Shown here piece after piece: positions 13,701-23,063 of a stretch of DNA of 64,000 nucleotides (within the stretch, counting starts at the first letter, position 1; each line of letters opens with the position of its first letter). This DNA is from Apostichopus japonicus. Its lineage: Eukaryota > Echinodermata > Holothuroidea > Aspidochirotida > Stichopodidae. Made by a program: the position numbers and the translations under genes. Location: contig NC_092579.1 of assembly GCF_037975245.1 (NCBI RefSeq), forward strand, positions 6,881,001-6,945,000. The letters are read 5' to 3'. Under the pieces are notes generated by a model, which was not told the DNA's origin, searched no databases, and saw only the letters and a program-made list of their open reading frames with translations.

Positions 13701-16265
13701 CATAGTATTTTGTATGGCAAAGATACAATTTTTTTCAACTCAGATATGATATTTTTGCATCTGGCAAGAGCACAACAAATGATGTCATCACAGCAATGCA
13801 ACGGAAATGCCTTGTTCTTCTTTACAGTATCGAACTATCAAATACACACAGAGGGAGACATTCCTGTTTATGAAATTCTCAATACAGAGAAGGTCGACAG
13901 CTGAGCAAACATTCCAACTATATCAAATTTCAAGGATACCTCAGCTAGAAGATTAAATTAGCAAAGTAAAGCTTTTGAAGAGCATTTGTCACAATGACAT
14001 CACAAAACCCACCTACTGTGATGCACCTTGAAAGAATCAAGGGTTAAATAAGCCTGTCAAAATAGGTTACATTCAATCTACCATATTGTCCCCTGTTTCG
14101 TGTACTGACAAATGTTCAAAAACAAAAATACATCACGGTCCAAATCATTTCACTGATTTGCAACTGAAGTTTTTTATCACAAATAATATCTTTTCAAGCA
14201 AATCTCTAGTTTTAAGTTACAGACAACAAATTATATTTTATTTCCGTTCTAAATTGAAAGGATGTAGAAACAATTTAAGGGCATATAGATGTTTCAAAAA
14301 CATTGGTCACTACGTAAAACAAAATAAAATAATATGCATATTCGTCAGTACTCGAAACAAGGGACCATATCTCCAGTTAGGAACTAGGTTTTGAGATGGG
14401 CTTTTCAACTAACAGTGCGTAATATTTTGATCTTTAAGATCAGTGTTACGTTGTCTGTCACCAGAATATCTCCCTGTTAACTTTAGAGAAATACATAAAT
14501 TTAAATGAAGCTCATTAGTATTGTAGTGACTTGTGTAAAGAAAAATGATGTCATAGATTTGGTGCATTTTGGAAATTGAAGGTCAGCATTTGGGAGATAC
14601 ATTGTGTTTTAATTTAAGGTTGAATGGTTTTGTGTTAGTGATTTGTAGTTTGGGTTAACGTAGGTGATTGATTTTACCTCTAAGATCTTCTTTTGAGAGA
14701 TTTGTTTTGTTCTTAAAGTTTGGTGGAAACATCTTATTTCAATTGATGTTAAATGTGGTTATTTGAAATTCCACTTTGTAAATATTTGTTATTTACTCTC
14801 ATATCAAATAAATCTATAAAATAAAGGATTTTCTTCAGAAGCTAAATGAAACCAAAACAAACTAAGAACACTTTAAGTGACACAGGCGGATGGAGAGTTA
14901 AATTTGAGGACAAATGAGAGATAAGTGAAGATTGATGAGAGGATTAAGGGCTGAAGAGATAAACTCTCAGGGGGTGGGGGCAGCAGGGGGGTAAGTAATT
15001 AGTTATGGCGGTGAAAGGGAAGGAAAGTGGTTGGGAAGGAAAACCTATGAATCTCGATAGGAAAGATGAGAGAGGATGGAAGGGAGTGGGGGGGGGGTGG
15101 AGAAAGGAAAAGAGAGGGGGCGGTTTATTGTCGTTCCCTCCTTGGATGTTGAGACCATGTATGTGATCATTCTCGGCTGAGGCAAACTGTCTCGGTGCGG
15201 TTACCTAGAAATTCAATACCTTGAAGGATCATATCCGAGGTGACGTGGTTTAGGAAGGTCGAAAGGTCGCCCAACTGAGTGTTGACTGTGGATATGTGCC
15301 ATAGAAATGTTACTTGAGAACTGTTGGTCACACCTACATGTTAAATTCAAATGTAATGATCAAAAGTAGAGTTTCATGTTCTCTTATTCAAATTGTTTCT
15401 GATTGTGATACTTGTAGACTTCCATTGTCATATGATATCTTCCCACCATCTATCTCTCTGGTTTACAGTCAGTTACCAACCTCATCATCAACCCCCCGGC
15501 AGTATTCAAAGAAGAGACTATAGATTTCTTCAGAGTCCACACACCAAGGTAAACCTACAGGCATCGAAAGTAATCATTTTTGCAAAGAGTTGTGCGGTTA
15601 TTTCCCTGGAAGTTGGCATGAAAGTTAATTTCAGATTACAAATGTAACATTAGGGCTGTATTGGGAGGCTGGTAGTAGCTTGTACGCAGAAAGGGTTATG
15701 AGAAAGTATCAAGTACTGAATTGCTGTTTGTGATTACACTTTGAAAGAGAGATAAGTGCACAAATTCCCAGCTTTTTTTAATGTTCTCTTCTGACCCTAT
15801 GAACTTCTCCAGTATATTTTCTTGTTCCCATGTTTGGGTAATGATTGTGAGCTTCTACAGGTTTGTGATGTTGAAATGCTGGCTCAACTTTTATTTTATA
15901 ATCTGGGAGAGGGAACATTTCTCTCCATTCTTTAACAGGCTTCAGCAGAGTTCAGCCACACTTTGTTAGCTTGAATCGCTGCTTACTAAGAAGTGGGTGG
16001 GTGGGTGGAATGAGAAACAATTATGTTGCAGGGTTAGAGAAATTAAGTTATTTGTTTCTTAACTTTCCTTAGATTGACATCTCGAGTCGCGGCTTGGTTG
16101 TCTCAAGAGGAGGGGAAAGATGATACATCATCATCATCATCAGGGAGTGGAATTGGGTACCCCCTTTTTCCGTTATCTCGTGGTTTCATCTTAAGTGCAC
16201 ATCAAGTCACCAGCAATCTCTCATCTAGATGGAGACAACAATTCCCTGCTGCCAGTAAAAGTTGA
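680..16265 (+). CDS. UBE2O: UBE2O, E3-independent E2 ubiquitin-conjugating enzyme (3' part, 13 coding exons)
   Basis: Large E2/E3 hybrid that ubiquitinates proteins directly, including orphan ribosomal proteins in vertebrates. Exons read from splice sites and frame: 680-1724, 2523-2625, 2932-3031, 3981-4146, 5320-5418, 7354-8192, 9004-9296, 9879-9982, 10943-11005, 11581-11784, 13397-13576, 15469-15548, 16073-16265. All junctions are GT-AG and keep phase, giving 1155 codons plus a TGA stop at 16263-16265. Order of parts: tail of conserved region CR1, a long linker with coiled coil, CR2 ([39 protein letters not shown]), an acidic Ser/Asp-rich stretch, then the UBC fold with LNPNLY and [11 protein letters not shown], and a C-terminal [12 protein letters not shown] matching the vertebrate end. 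The 5' exons with the start codon lie before the window. Introns carry MITEs and minisatellites. Identity is by recalled human sequence. Confidence 0.94.
2523..5418 (+). CDS. UBE2O: UBE2O exons encoding CR2
   Basis: Four exons (2523-2625, 2932-3031, 3981-4146, 5320-5418) encode the substrate-binding CR2 module. Visible matches to the vertebrate protein are [60 protein letters not shown] and [20 protein letters not shown]. Phases run 1, 2, 0, 0 and join cleanly. The acidic [10 protein letters not shown] insert corresponds to a variable loop in the human protein. Confidence 0.9.
3301..3592 (+). mobile_element. hAT-like MITE, copy 1
   Basis: A 292-bp element in the UBE2O intron 3032-3980. Ends are CAGGCACGTAGCCA and TGGCTACGCGCCTG, inverted repeats of each other with one or two mismatches. 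It is flanked by a perfect 8-bp duplication GTTTCGAT at 3293-3300 and 3593-3600. An 8-bp duplication and CAG-type ends fit the hAT superfamily. The interior has a poly-G/poly-C rich left part. A near-identical copy is at 55242-55532. No transposase is encoded. Confidence 0.92.
5521..6345. repeat. 98-bp minisatellite in UBE2O intron
   Basis: About eight copies of a roughly 98-bp G/T-rich unit carrying GGTGTTGGCTGCTTG, TCTGGGTGTGGTGGG and GGATGTGGTAGAGTTGTAG. The plus (transcribed-sense) strand has very little C. Open frames through it on both strands are an artefact of repetition. Confidence 0.9.
6366..6752. repeat. 26-bp minisatellite directly after the 98-bp array
   Basis: About 14-15 tandem copies of a 26-bp unit with core GGATGTGCATTGGAGTTTGT, a few with single-base changes (CATAGGAG, TGTAGTG). 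It abuts the 98-bp array and shares its GT bias and GTGTTGGATGTG motif, so the two arrays may share an origin. Confidence 0.92.
7354..8192 (+). CDS. UBE2O: UBE2O exon: acidic, low-complexity linker with in-frame tandem repeat
   Basis: Encodes 279 codons after the acceptor CACACAG. It starts [20 protein letters not shown] and [15 protein letters not shown], matching the vertebrate Ser/Asp/Trp-Glu-Thr segment after CR2. It then becomes a disordered Glu/Lys/Ser/Asn linker. Around 7743-7890 four to five tandem copies of an 11-residue unit, (G/S)VTNGDVT(H/Q)DS, are encoded by 33-bp repeats. Donor AA|GTAAGA at 8193. The repeat region is rich in TCACA on the coding strand, so repeat number may be polymorphic. 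Confidence 0.88.
7743..7890 (+). repeat. 33-bp in-frame coding repeat in UBE2O
   Basis: Tandem units around GGTGATGTCACAC encode VTNGDVT repeated four times with G/S and H/Q/D/R changes at the junctions, then a decayed copy. The period is a multiple of three, so length changes keep the frame. Confidence 0.85.
9879..11005 (+). CDS. UBE2O: UBE2O exons leading into the UBC fold
   Basis: Exons 9879-9982 ([16 protein letters not shown] to KFSSALKKE) and 10943-11005 ([21 protein letters not shown]) match the vertebrate segment EFAPSNHSF...[21 protein letters not shown] that precedes and begins the catalytic fold. They join phase 0 to phase 0. A longer reading of the first exon plus an extra exon between them is also open and is listed separately. 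Confidence 0.9.
9983..10252 (+). other. UBE2O: Candidate alternative exon extension plus cassette exon in UBE2O
   Basis: Past the usual donor at 9983 the frame stays open to a second donor at 10017 (TTG G|GTAAAG). Exon-like sequence at 10176-10252 follows a TATAG acceptor and ends at AAAAAA|GTAATC. Using the second donor and this exon adds 34 + 77 = 111 nt, exactly 37 codons, enters in phase 1 and leaves in phase 0, so the frame into MQLLKTSL is kept. The added peptide includes [11 protein letters not shown] and [18 protein letters not shown], a charged helix. Seen: splice signals and frame. Inferred: use. Confidence 0.45.
11581..13576 (+). CDS. UBE2O: UBE2O exons encoding the catalytic UBC core
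   Basis: Exons 11581-11784 and 13397-13576. The first carries [39 protein letters not shown] and then [12 protein letters not shown]; the active-site Cys is the TGT codon at 11752-11754. The NPN part of the usual E2 HPN motif is intact. The second carries [20 protein letters not shown] and [11 protein letters not shown], the family-typical QGLIL/EPYxNEAG helices. All expected catalytic parts are present, so the enzyme should be active. Confidence 0.94.
11804..11820. repeat. Poly-G run just after a UBE2O splice donor
   Basis: Seventeen G in a row starting about 20 nt into the intron after the exon that carries the catalytic Cys. G-runs near donors can act as intronic splice enhancers or form a quadruplex in RNA; here the effect is only inferred. 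Confidence 0.6.
11869..12235 (-). mobile_element. TTAA-type MITE, copy 2 (inverted)
   Basis: About 367 bp in the UBE2O intron 11785-13396, opposite in orientation to the other three copies. It begins TTAAAGGCATTGAAGACTCG and ends near GCGAGTCTCCAATGCCTCTAA, where the target TTAA has become CTAA. Long internal identity to the other copies. Confidence 0.88.
12698..13191. repeat. 12-bp minisatellite in UBE2O intron
   Basis: About 40 tandem variants of CTCATACTTGTA, with CACATACTTGTA and TGGGTA variants interspersed. It lies about 200 bp before exon 13397. Because 12 is a multiple of three it creates long spurious reading frames on both strands (Tyr/Lys/Val or Met/Ser/Thr repeats). Confidence 0.92.
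15469..16265 (+). CDS. UBE2O: UBE2O last two coding exons
   Basis: Exons 15469-15548 ([20 protein letters not shown]) and 16073-16265 ([15 protein letters not shown], a poly-Ser run, then [19 protein letters not shown]) end at TGA. The IGxPLFPLSxGF block matches the extreme C terminus of vertebrate UBE2O. The long disordered tail between the UBC fold and this block in human is much shorter here. No clear AATAAA follows closely; an ATTAAA lies at 16951-16956. Confidence 0.9.
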
Positions 16266-17620
16266 CAACGGTTTTCAGCTTAGCTTAGGTTTTTGCCCAA
16301 TGTAGCAATTTTGTAGTGACATAAATACTTTATCATCTGCCTATGATTTCATAGATGTATTGTTTATACTCTCAACCATTAACTCTGTTTTCCTGGTCGG
16401 GGTTTTCTCAGTTACGAATTGAGTAATTATCTCTGCGTTGCAATTATTTGCATTTGTGTTGCTTCCAGGCGCTGGTTTATTGTCTAATGGTGTGTACGTG
16501 TATAGTTCAACAAATACTTAAAAGTCCATATTTGTTTGAGTACTCTTTTGTTAGGAGTACATATTTCTGCTTCTTGAATACTGTGTATATTCAAATGATG
16601 TACGTTAATAGTTTTACCACTAAAGAAGTTCTATGGGTCAAAGTTGCAATACGAAAAAACAAAAAAGGATTCACTGAGATTAGTCGAACGATAGATGGAA
16701 GAACCAAAACACGATACAGGTGTTTGGATTCTAGCAGAATGTCTTTCTGAAATATGAATGACCGTGACCAAACGTGTAATATTTACGCATGATTGGGTTA
16801 CTGCAGGGGGGGTAGGAAGCTTCCAAAAAGTGGAGGCACGTTCCCCCAGTTCTCCCCCCCGGCTACTACCCCCCTGGGTTACTGTACTCTCAAGCTACTC
16901 AAGAGATCTATGTAGTTACAACTATCTGAGCGATGCTATTGAAGGACTTATTAAATTTCATCACTATGGGCCTCAAATTTGATCATTTCTAAACATTGCT
17001 AGAAATTTTCATTACTTTTTCAGTACTTCTCCTCTTGAGACTCTGATACTTTACATTGCTTGAACTTATTTGAAGATTTCTGAAATAGACAATGAAATAT
17101 CTCCAAATGGATAAGTACTCTTACTGTGGTGGTAACATGCTTGTTGAAGTTTCAGCAGGAGTGAGGGTGAGGGGGGGGGGAGGGATGATACTGATGTTGA
17201 CCAATTATTTCATTGCAGAATATTTCTTTGTTCCACAAAGGTAATGCAATGAACATTGTTTGGTGAGCAGACTAGGCTTATATCATAATGTCGTCAATGG
17301 GGGGGGGGGGGGGAGGGGGGGGGACAGAGTCTAAATATAAATAGACACATCTGTCATCTCCAAGTTTGAGGTGACTTAACTTTGCAATATTAGTACTTTT
17401 CATCAGTGATAACTTTATATTGGTCACAGGTATTAAGTAAGATAAAAAAAAACTTTGTTTCTGTGAAAGGAAAGTTGGTTCACATTAAAAAAAAAATTCT
17501 GTGAAAAGTTATTAGTTTCATATCTATTCTGGCCGATTATTGTGCAATTCTGTTTCACTTAGGGTATTAAACCAAAACAACTTTTCTTAATCATTGTTGG
17601 TAATTCAGACGATTATATCA

Positions 17621-18450
17621 CAATGCTTGGTATTGAATGCTAGGTATTGAATGCTTGGCATTGACTGCTTGGTATTGAACGCTTGGTATTGAAAGCTTGG
17701 TATTGAAGGCTTTGTATTGAAGGCTTTGTATTTAATGCTTGATATTGAATGCTAGGTACTAAATGCTAGGTATTTAATGCTTTGTATTGAATGCTTGGTA
17801 TTGAATGTTAGGTATTGAATGCTTGGTATTGAATGCTTGGTCTTGAATGCTTGGTATTGAATGCTTTGTATTGAATGCTTGGTATTGAATGCTAGGTATT
17901 GAATGCTAGGTATTTAATTCTTGGTATTGATTGCTTGATATTGAATGCTTGGTATTGAATGCTTTGTATTGAATGCTTGGTATTGAATGCTAGGTATATA
18001 ATGCTAGGTATTTAATGCTTGGTAATGAATGCTTGGTATTGAATGCTTGGTCTTGAATGCTTGGTATTGAATGCTTTGTATTGAATGCTTGATATTGAAT
18101 GCTTGGTATTGAATGCTTGGTATTGAATGCTAGGTATATAATGCTAGGTATTTAATGCTTGGTAATGAATGCTAGGTATTGAATGCTAGGTATTTAATGC
18201 TTGGTATTAAATGCTTTGTATTGAATGCTTGGTATTGAATGCTAGGTATTGAATGCTTGGTATTGAATGCTAGGTATTTAATGCTAGGTATTTAATGCTT
18301 TGTATTTAATGCTTGGTATTGAATCCTTGGTATTGAATGCTTTGTATTGAATGCTTGGTATTAAATGCTTTGTATTGAATGCTTGGTATTGAATGCTAGT
18401 TATATAATGCTAGGTATTTAATGCTTGGTATTGAATGCTTGGTATTGAAT
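17621..18450. repeat. 14-bp minisatellite, about 60 copies
   Basis: Tandem variants of the 14-mer TATTGAATGCTTGG. Variant positions recur in blocks: TTTG, CTAGG and TTTAAT forms alternate, and longer multi-unit blocks of several 14-mers repeat, indicating higher-order duplication. It lies about 1.4 kb past the UBE2O stop. Confidence 0.95.
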
Positions 18451-19413
18451 TTTTTGAGGGACAAACAATATATATATAATGAAGCCGATTTACACTTAGT
18501 GCATTTGAAGTAACTATGTGAGACTTATTTTAGTGCAAGTTTATTCGGAAAAGAAGATCCTTATCACTCTGTAATGCAAGATTATTAAAAAAAAACAAAT
18601 ACAAAAACATAGACAATATGAACTTTGTTCAGTGTACTTTTTATTTCTGCTTTATTATTTTTATGTGTCAAAAAGAAGAAATATCTCTGCGAAGCAGAAG
18701 AGCAAATAGTTTGAAACAACTTATTGATTCCAATTCCAACTAATAATACTGGTTGTTTTTATTTTTATTTTGCAGAAAGGAAATATTCCTAAACATTGAT
18801 ACCTACAAACACAATCACAAACACACACAAACACATACAGAGAGAAAAGTGCAACTTGTTTGTTTGTAAAGACAAACAGAGAATGAAATTAAATTTGTCT
18901 TTGGTATCAATATTCCGTTTACAGGTATAGCCTAAATTACACATTGCAGAATTACTCACTGTTTTTCATTACACATTCCAAAAATGTTCTATATGACGAC
19001 TTAATAATATTTGGCCCTGAACTTTTAATTCATTGTAATAGAGCAGTGGATATCTAACAAGTACAACTAATTGTGCATATTAACATATCACATTCATATA
19101 CAATTACACACACAAAATATTGTGTAATAATAAGTGACAATCCTCATTAACATACACACAATCTCAAGTAAATAAATGACTAGGGGATAGAATATATGAA
19201 CACACCCCTCACCCAATGAACTAATACACTTACCATCTGGCATAATAGTTTAGCTTGCCATCAACAAACACCGAATATGGTAATGGGTACACAAACACAG
19301 AGTGTGTTCTGTGAAAGAACGAATAACATTGCAACAAGATGCCCCCACCTTTGAAAATGAAGCACAGGTGGACTCCTGCATTTGGGCCAAGGATATTTTC
19401 TTCTCACCCTCAA

Positions 19414-19439
19414 CCCCCCCCCCCCCCCCCCCCCCCCCC
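19414..19439. repeat. 26-base poly-C run
   Basis: Uninterrupted C run between CAA and GCC. Its length is likely to be uncertain in any assembly. Confidence 0.9.
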
Positions 19440-22400
19440 GCCTACACTCCTCATATTGCCAAGCATCGCTAATCTTGAAAATCCCATCACACCTTATTTG
19501 ATATTAACCTTAGTTTGAAGTATTAATCCCCTTAGTCTTCTCGCACTGTTGCCAGCTTGCTATACGGTTACATAAACCATACTTGATTTTAGACTTATTT
19601 TCATTTCATTCTTGATCATCCCCAGCGACTCTTTCTATTGACTAACACAAACTTAAGTTTGACAGAGTGTTGTTGTTGTTCCCAAAATTCTAACTCCTTA
19701 CGCTTCATGCTAAATGCAACACAGTGCTATAAGTTAGCATCTTTGGAAACGATGTTTGGATTTTCAACCGTTTCATGTTATATTTGTCTGGTAAGCTAGG
19801 AATATTTGGGGAATATTCTGTCTGTCAGAGGGGCTGATTTTATGCTCGGGGTAGGGAGGGGCTGAAGCCCCTTAGTAATATATATGGTTGTGCCCCTGTT
19901 TTAAAACTCAACCATCATGAAGGCAGCTGGTGTATTTATCCTGATAGCTATTCTTTTGCTTTCTCTACAAAACTTTTCCCTTCCCTGTAACATTTGACAA
20001 ACCATCACAGTAATCAGAAACAAATTATTTACACCCAATACATTTTATTTTGTTGATACTGTTTTTTGCTTTGCTTTTTCCTTCCCCCACACAACCAGTT
20101 AGTTTACCTGTAAAATGGCTTATATAACCAAACACAAATTTGTAGAATTTAACCAGTATTGAATGTAATATTAACCATATTGATGAAAATTAATATGAAA
20201 AATATTATAAGAATTAGTGAGTGATGTGAATTCATTAATGTTCACAAAAATAAATGCAACTTAAACTTTTCTTGACCATAAAATCATTTTTGTATGCAAT
20301 GGTGCAATATGACAATATCTACAACCACATTGGAAAAAGCTACCTGTCATTGTAAGTCAAAATAATTTAGTAACTGTTGAATGAAAATTTACTTATCAAT
20401 TTTGTAATAGTTGCTTCAATGCAAACTTATGTGTTTTTTTAATTTTTTTTTTTTTCGTTTTTCATTTATAGTAATTGATCATTTTTGCCTTTCTAAGAAC
20501 ATAAGGAAGAAACCAAAGTACAAAAAAAAAAAATTAGAATCAGGAATTAACTAATTTGAGGTGGCTTTTCTCAGCTTTCTATAAATGAAAATATTGCATA
20601 GGTAAACGTAAAATAAACACAAAACTAGAGATGGGGGAAGGTGGGAGGGTAGGGGAGAAGGGGTAAAAAGTTATTACTTATCCATCACAGATTCTGAGGT
20701 CTCAAACATCGAATATTACATTAAGCTACGTCCCAACATAACATTGTTTTTTGTTTTGTTTAGTGTTTCCAATATTTGCTGAATTTATTTCAGAGAAAAG
20801 TAATGTAAACGGGTCATTAAGCAAAGTCATTTATACCTTACAAAATGGCTTCAGCAAATGTGTAGACATAACAAGTGTAAGCCCTCCATGTTATTGTAAA
20901 CTTATTAATATTCAAAACTTTCAATGTAAATATTCATGAGAATCAGATGCATCATATCATTAAAGAAACTTACTGATAATACCAGCAAATACTAGAGAAC
21001 TTCAACCCAATCTGCCTGCCATGTTTTTTTTCTTTTCTATTTTCTAATGTAACATTTTTTTAACCAAGTGTTCAACAAGCTTTCAAATAGTTTCATAACC
21101 AGAACACTATCACATAGTTCACCTCTTCCAAAATGGTTTGATCTGCTTTGGTATTGACCTACTAACTTGTTAAATAGAATGATGTTCACCTAGATCTAGT
21201 GTCATAAGCAAAATGTGGTTGCGTCTACGTTTCCTTTAGCATTAAAAGTGTTGATAGGCCTTGGTCTTCCATTAAAATGTTCACTTTGCTGAGAGGAACT
21301 AGACATCTTTTACCACCCAAAAGGTGCAAAAAGGGAAATAGACTAAGAATGAATTTTGTAAATTAGTGGTATACTTTGCTGTGGTTTGTGAAAACATTCA
21401 AGCACTTTACCTTTACATCAAGCATATTACATGTGAAATCATACATAGTGAGCTATTGAACAAGTGGTCTTTGGTCCACATTAATAACATAACTGTACTG
21501 ACAATCTCTATGCAACACTGTAACAACCTTCACATTAGTACATCAATAGAAAGACATGTGTGCAAAGATAACATTAATGTTGCAGGAAAAGATGATGACA
21601 TTTTATGCTAACTGCTGGTGAGATTAGTGGCATTTAAAATACATGACCAGCTGTCGCCAAGGCAACCAAATGACCTTGTGTGATCTGTGCGGTGATGTTA
21701 AAAACAAAACGATGGGTGAGACCACTCCCCAACTCAGATGTCATAATGTAGCTAAACAGAATTCCTCAATGACTATTTCCTTTACAGCAAACCCTGACAT
21801 TTAGGCTAGTTACCTACATTGCTGCAATGATATATCATTTATGTTAATTGTCAATAAGTTAGCATCACATCACACAGACACAGGATAACAGCTTCATTAT
21901 GAAACAACGTAGGGAATTTTTACAACATGGCTAAAAGAAGAACGCCTCCACCACCCGCCCCCCCCACCCCTCATGGCAATCCAATAACGCAAACTTAAGA
22001 ATGCAGCATTTAAAAGTATTTCACACACTGTCAATGAGAGAATAATGAAAATAAAAGTAATGGTTTGAGGAAAGTGAGTACAAAAAGTTAGGATGGTATT
22101 ACAACAATGGATGATATGATAGGCTACATCATTTCTGCAATTGTCTGGGTAAAATAAACAAGTAAAACTGGTGATTACATCACACCAGCACTCTACTGCA
22201 TGGCAATCATCCTTTGAATTAGAACAGAAAAAAAAGGGTTTTTTCGGACAACTTTCTGCTCAGCAGCTAGAGCAGACCACTGATAACATGGGGATAAAAG
22301 AGGTTGATATACCAGTCTATGGGAAATGTGTAATACCTCTGATACTGTTCTGCTAGTGAAATTTTGTTATTATTCATTAACAAAAAATACAAACTCTTGT

Positions 22401-22560
22401 TTTCTAAAGAGACCAAGAAAAACCCGCTCCCTGGAGCATTCCTCTGTACCTCTAATTTACATGATGACTTTAGAAAGTCTTGCAAACACATCAATCTCAT
22501 TCGAGGATGAAATGGCAAGGGGGAGGTGTGGTGCAAAACAAGTGGGAGGTGGAAGGAGGG

Positions 22561-22629
22561 GGCCCTCATGAAGAAAGGAGAGGGGCCCTCATGAAGAAAG
22601 GAGAGGGGCCCTCATGAAGAAAGGAGAGG
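22561..22629. repeat. Three perfect 23-bp tandem copies
   Basis: Three consecutive copies of a unit with GGCCCTCATGAAGAAAGGAG, with no differences seen, so a recent expansion. It lies about 430 bp past the USP22 stop, probably in its 3' UTR or just beyond. Confidence 0.9.
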
Positions 22630-23063
22630 GGGATTAGTGTTTAATCTTTGTTATCATGTTATTAACAATTACTAAATTAATATTGCTAGTATGCATGTCA
22701 GAATATCAACTTACTTTTATGCCTACAGATATCTTATATCTACAGATAACTTATCCAGCTTAAACAGACAAAAAAGGGAAGGGAATGGGGAAGGAGGGGG
22801 GGACAAGGGTCCATGTCAATATGAACAGAAAAGAAATCATTAAATATAGACTGAGTGCAATGTCATAGATTCACTGACAAATGCATATGAACAGACACAT
22901 ATGATATGTGCCATTATGACATCATAGGTAGAAGTACGGCTTTTCTGATTGCACAGAAAGGCTATTTTATAGCCAGCATACATCCACAGCTCAAAAGCCC
23001 ATTGGCCCGCTGACTTCTTGGTGTGATGCCTTCTGGGAGAAAATCCACTGGACCTCACATTCT

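Larger units (their letters stand above)
1725..15468 (+). other. UBE2O introns with no recognised content
   Basis: I see no gene or clear element in the introns 1725-2522, 4147-5319, 8193-9003, 9297-9878, 10253-10942, 11006-11580, 13577-15468 and 15549-16072. They are AT-rich with short homopolymers. The intron 13577-15468 has a G/purine-rich stretch at about 14970-15125 with several G runs that could form quadruplexes, and AATAAA motifs near 14805-14825 that are not near an exon end. Confidence 0.6.
16266..23063. other. Intergenic region between the 3' ends of UBE2O and USP22
   Basis: UBE2O (+) and USP22 (-) end toward each other, so both 3' UTRs lie in this stretch. Apart from the 14-bp minisatellite, a 15-G then 9-G run at 17299-17323, a 26-C run at 19414-19439 and a 23-bp triplicate, it is AT-rich with no supportable coding frame. 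The few open frames of 60-100 codons lack splice context or recognisable sequence. Confidence 0.7.

Noticed and set aside
21366..21611. 81-codon frame in the UBE2O/USP22 gap
   Set aside because: Begins without ATG, unrecognised, in AT-rich DNA where frames of this size occur by chance.
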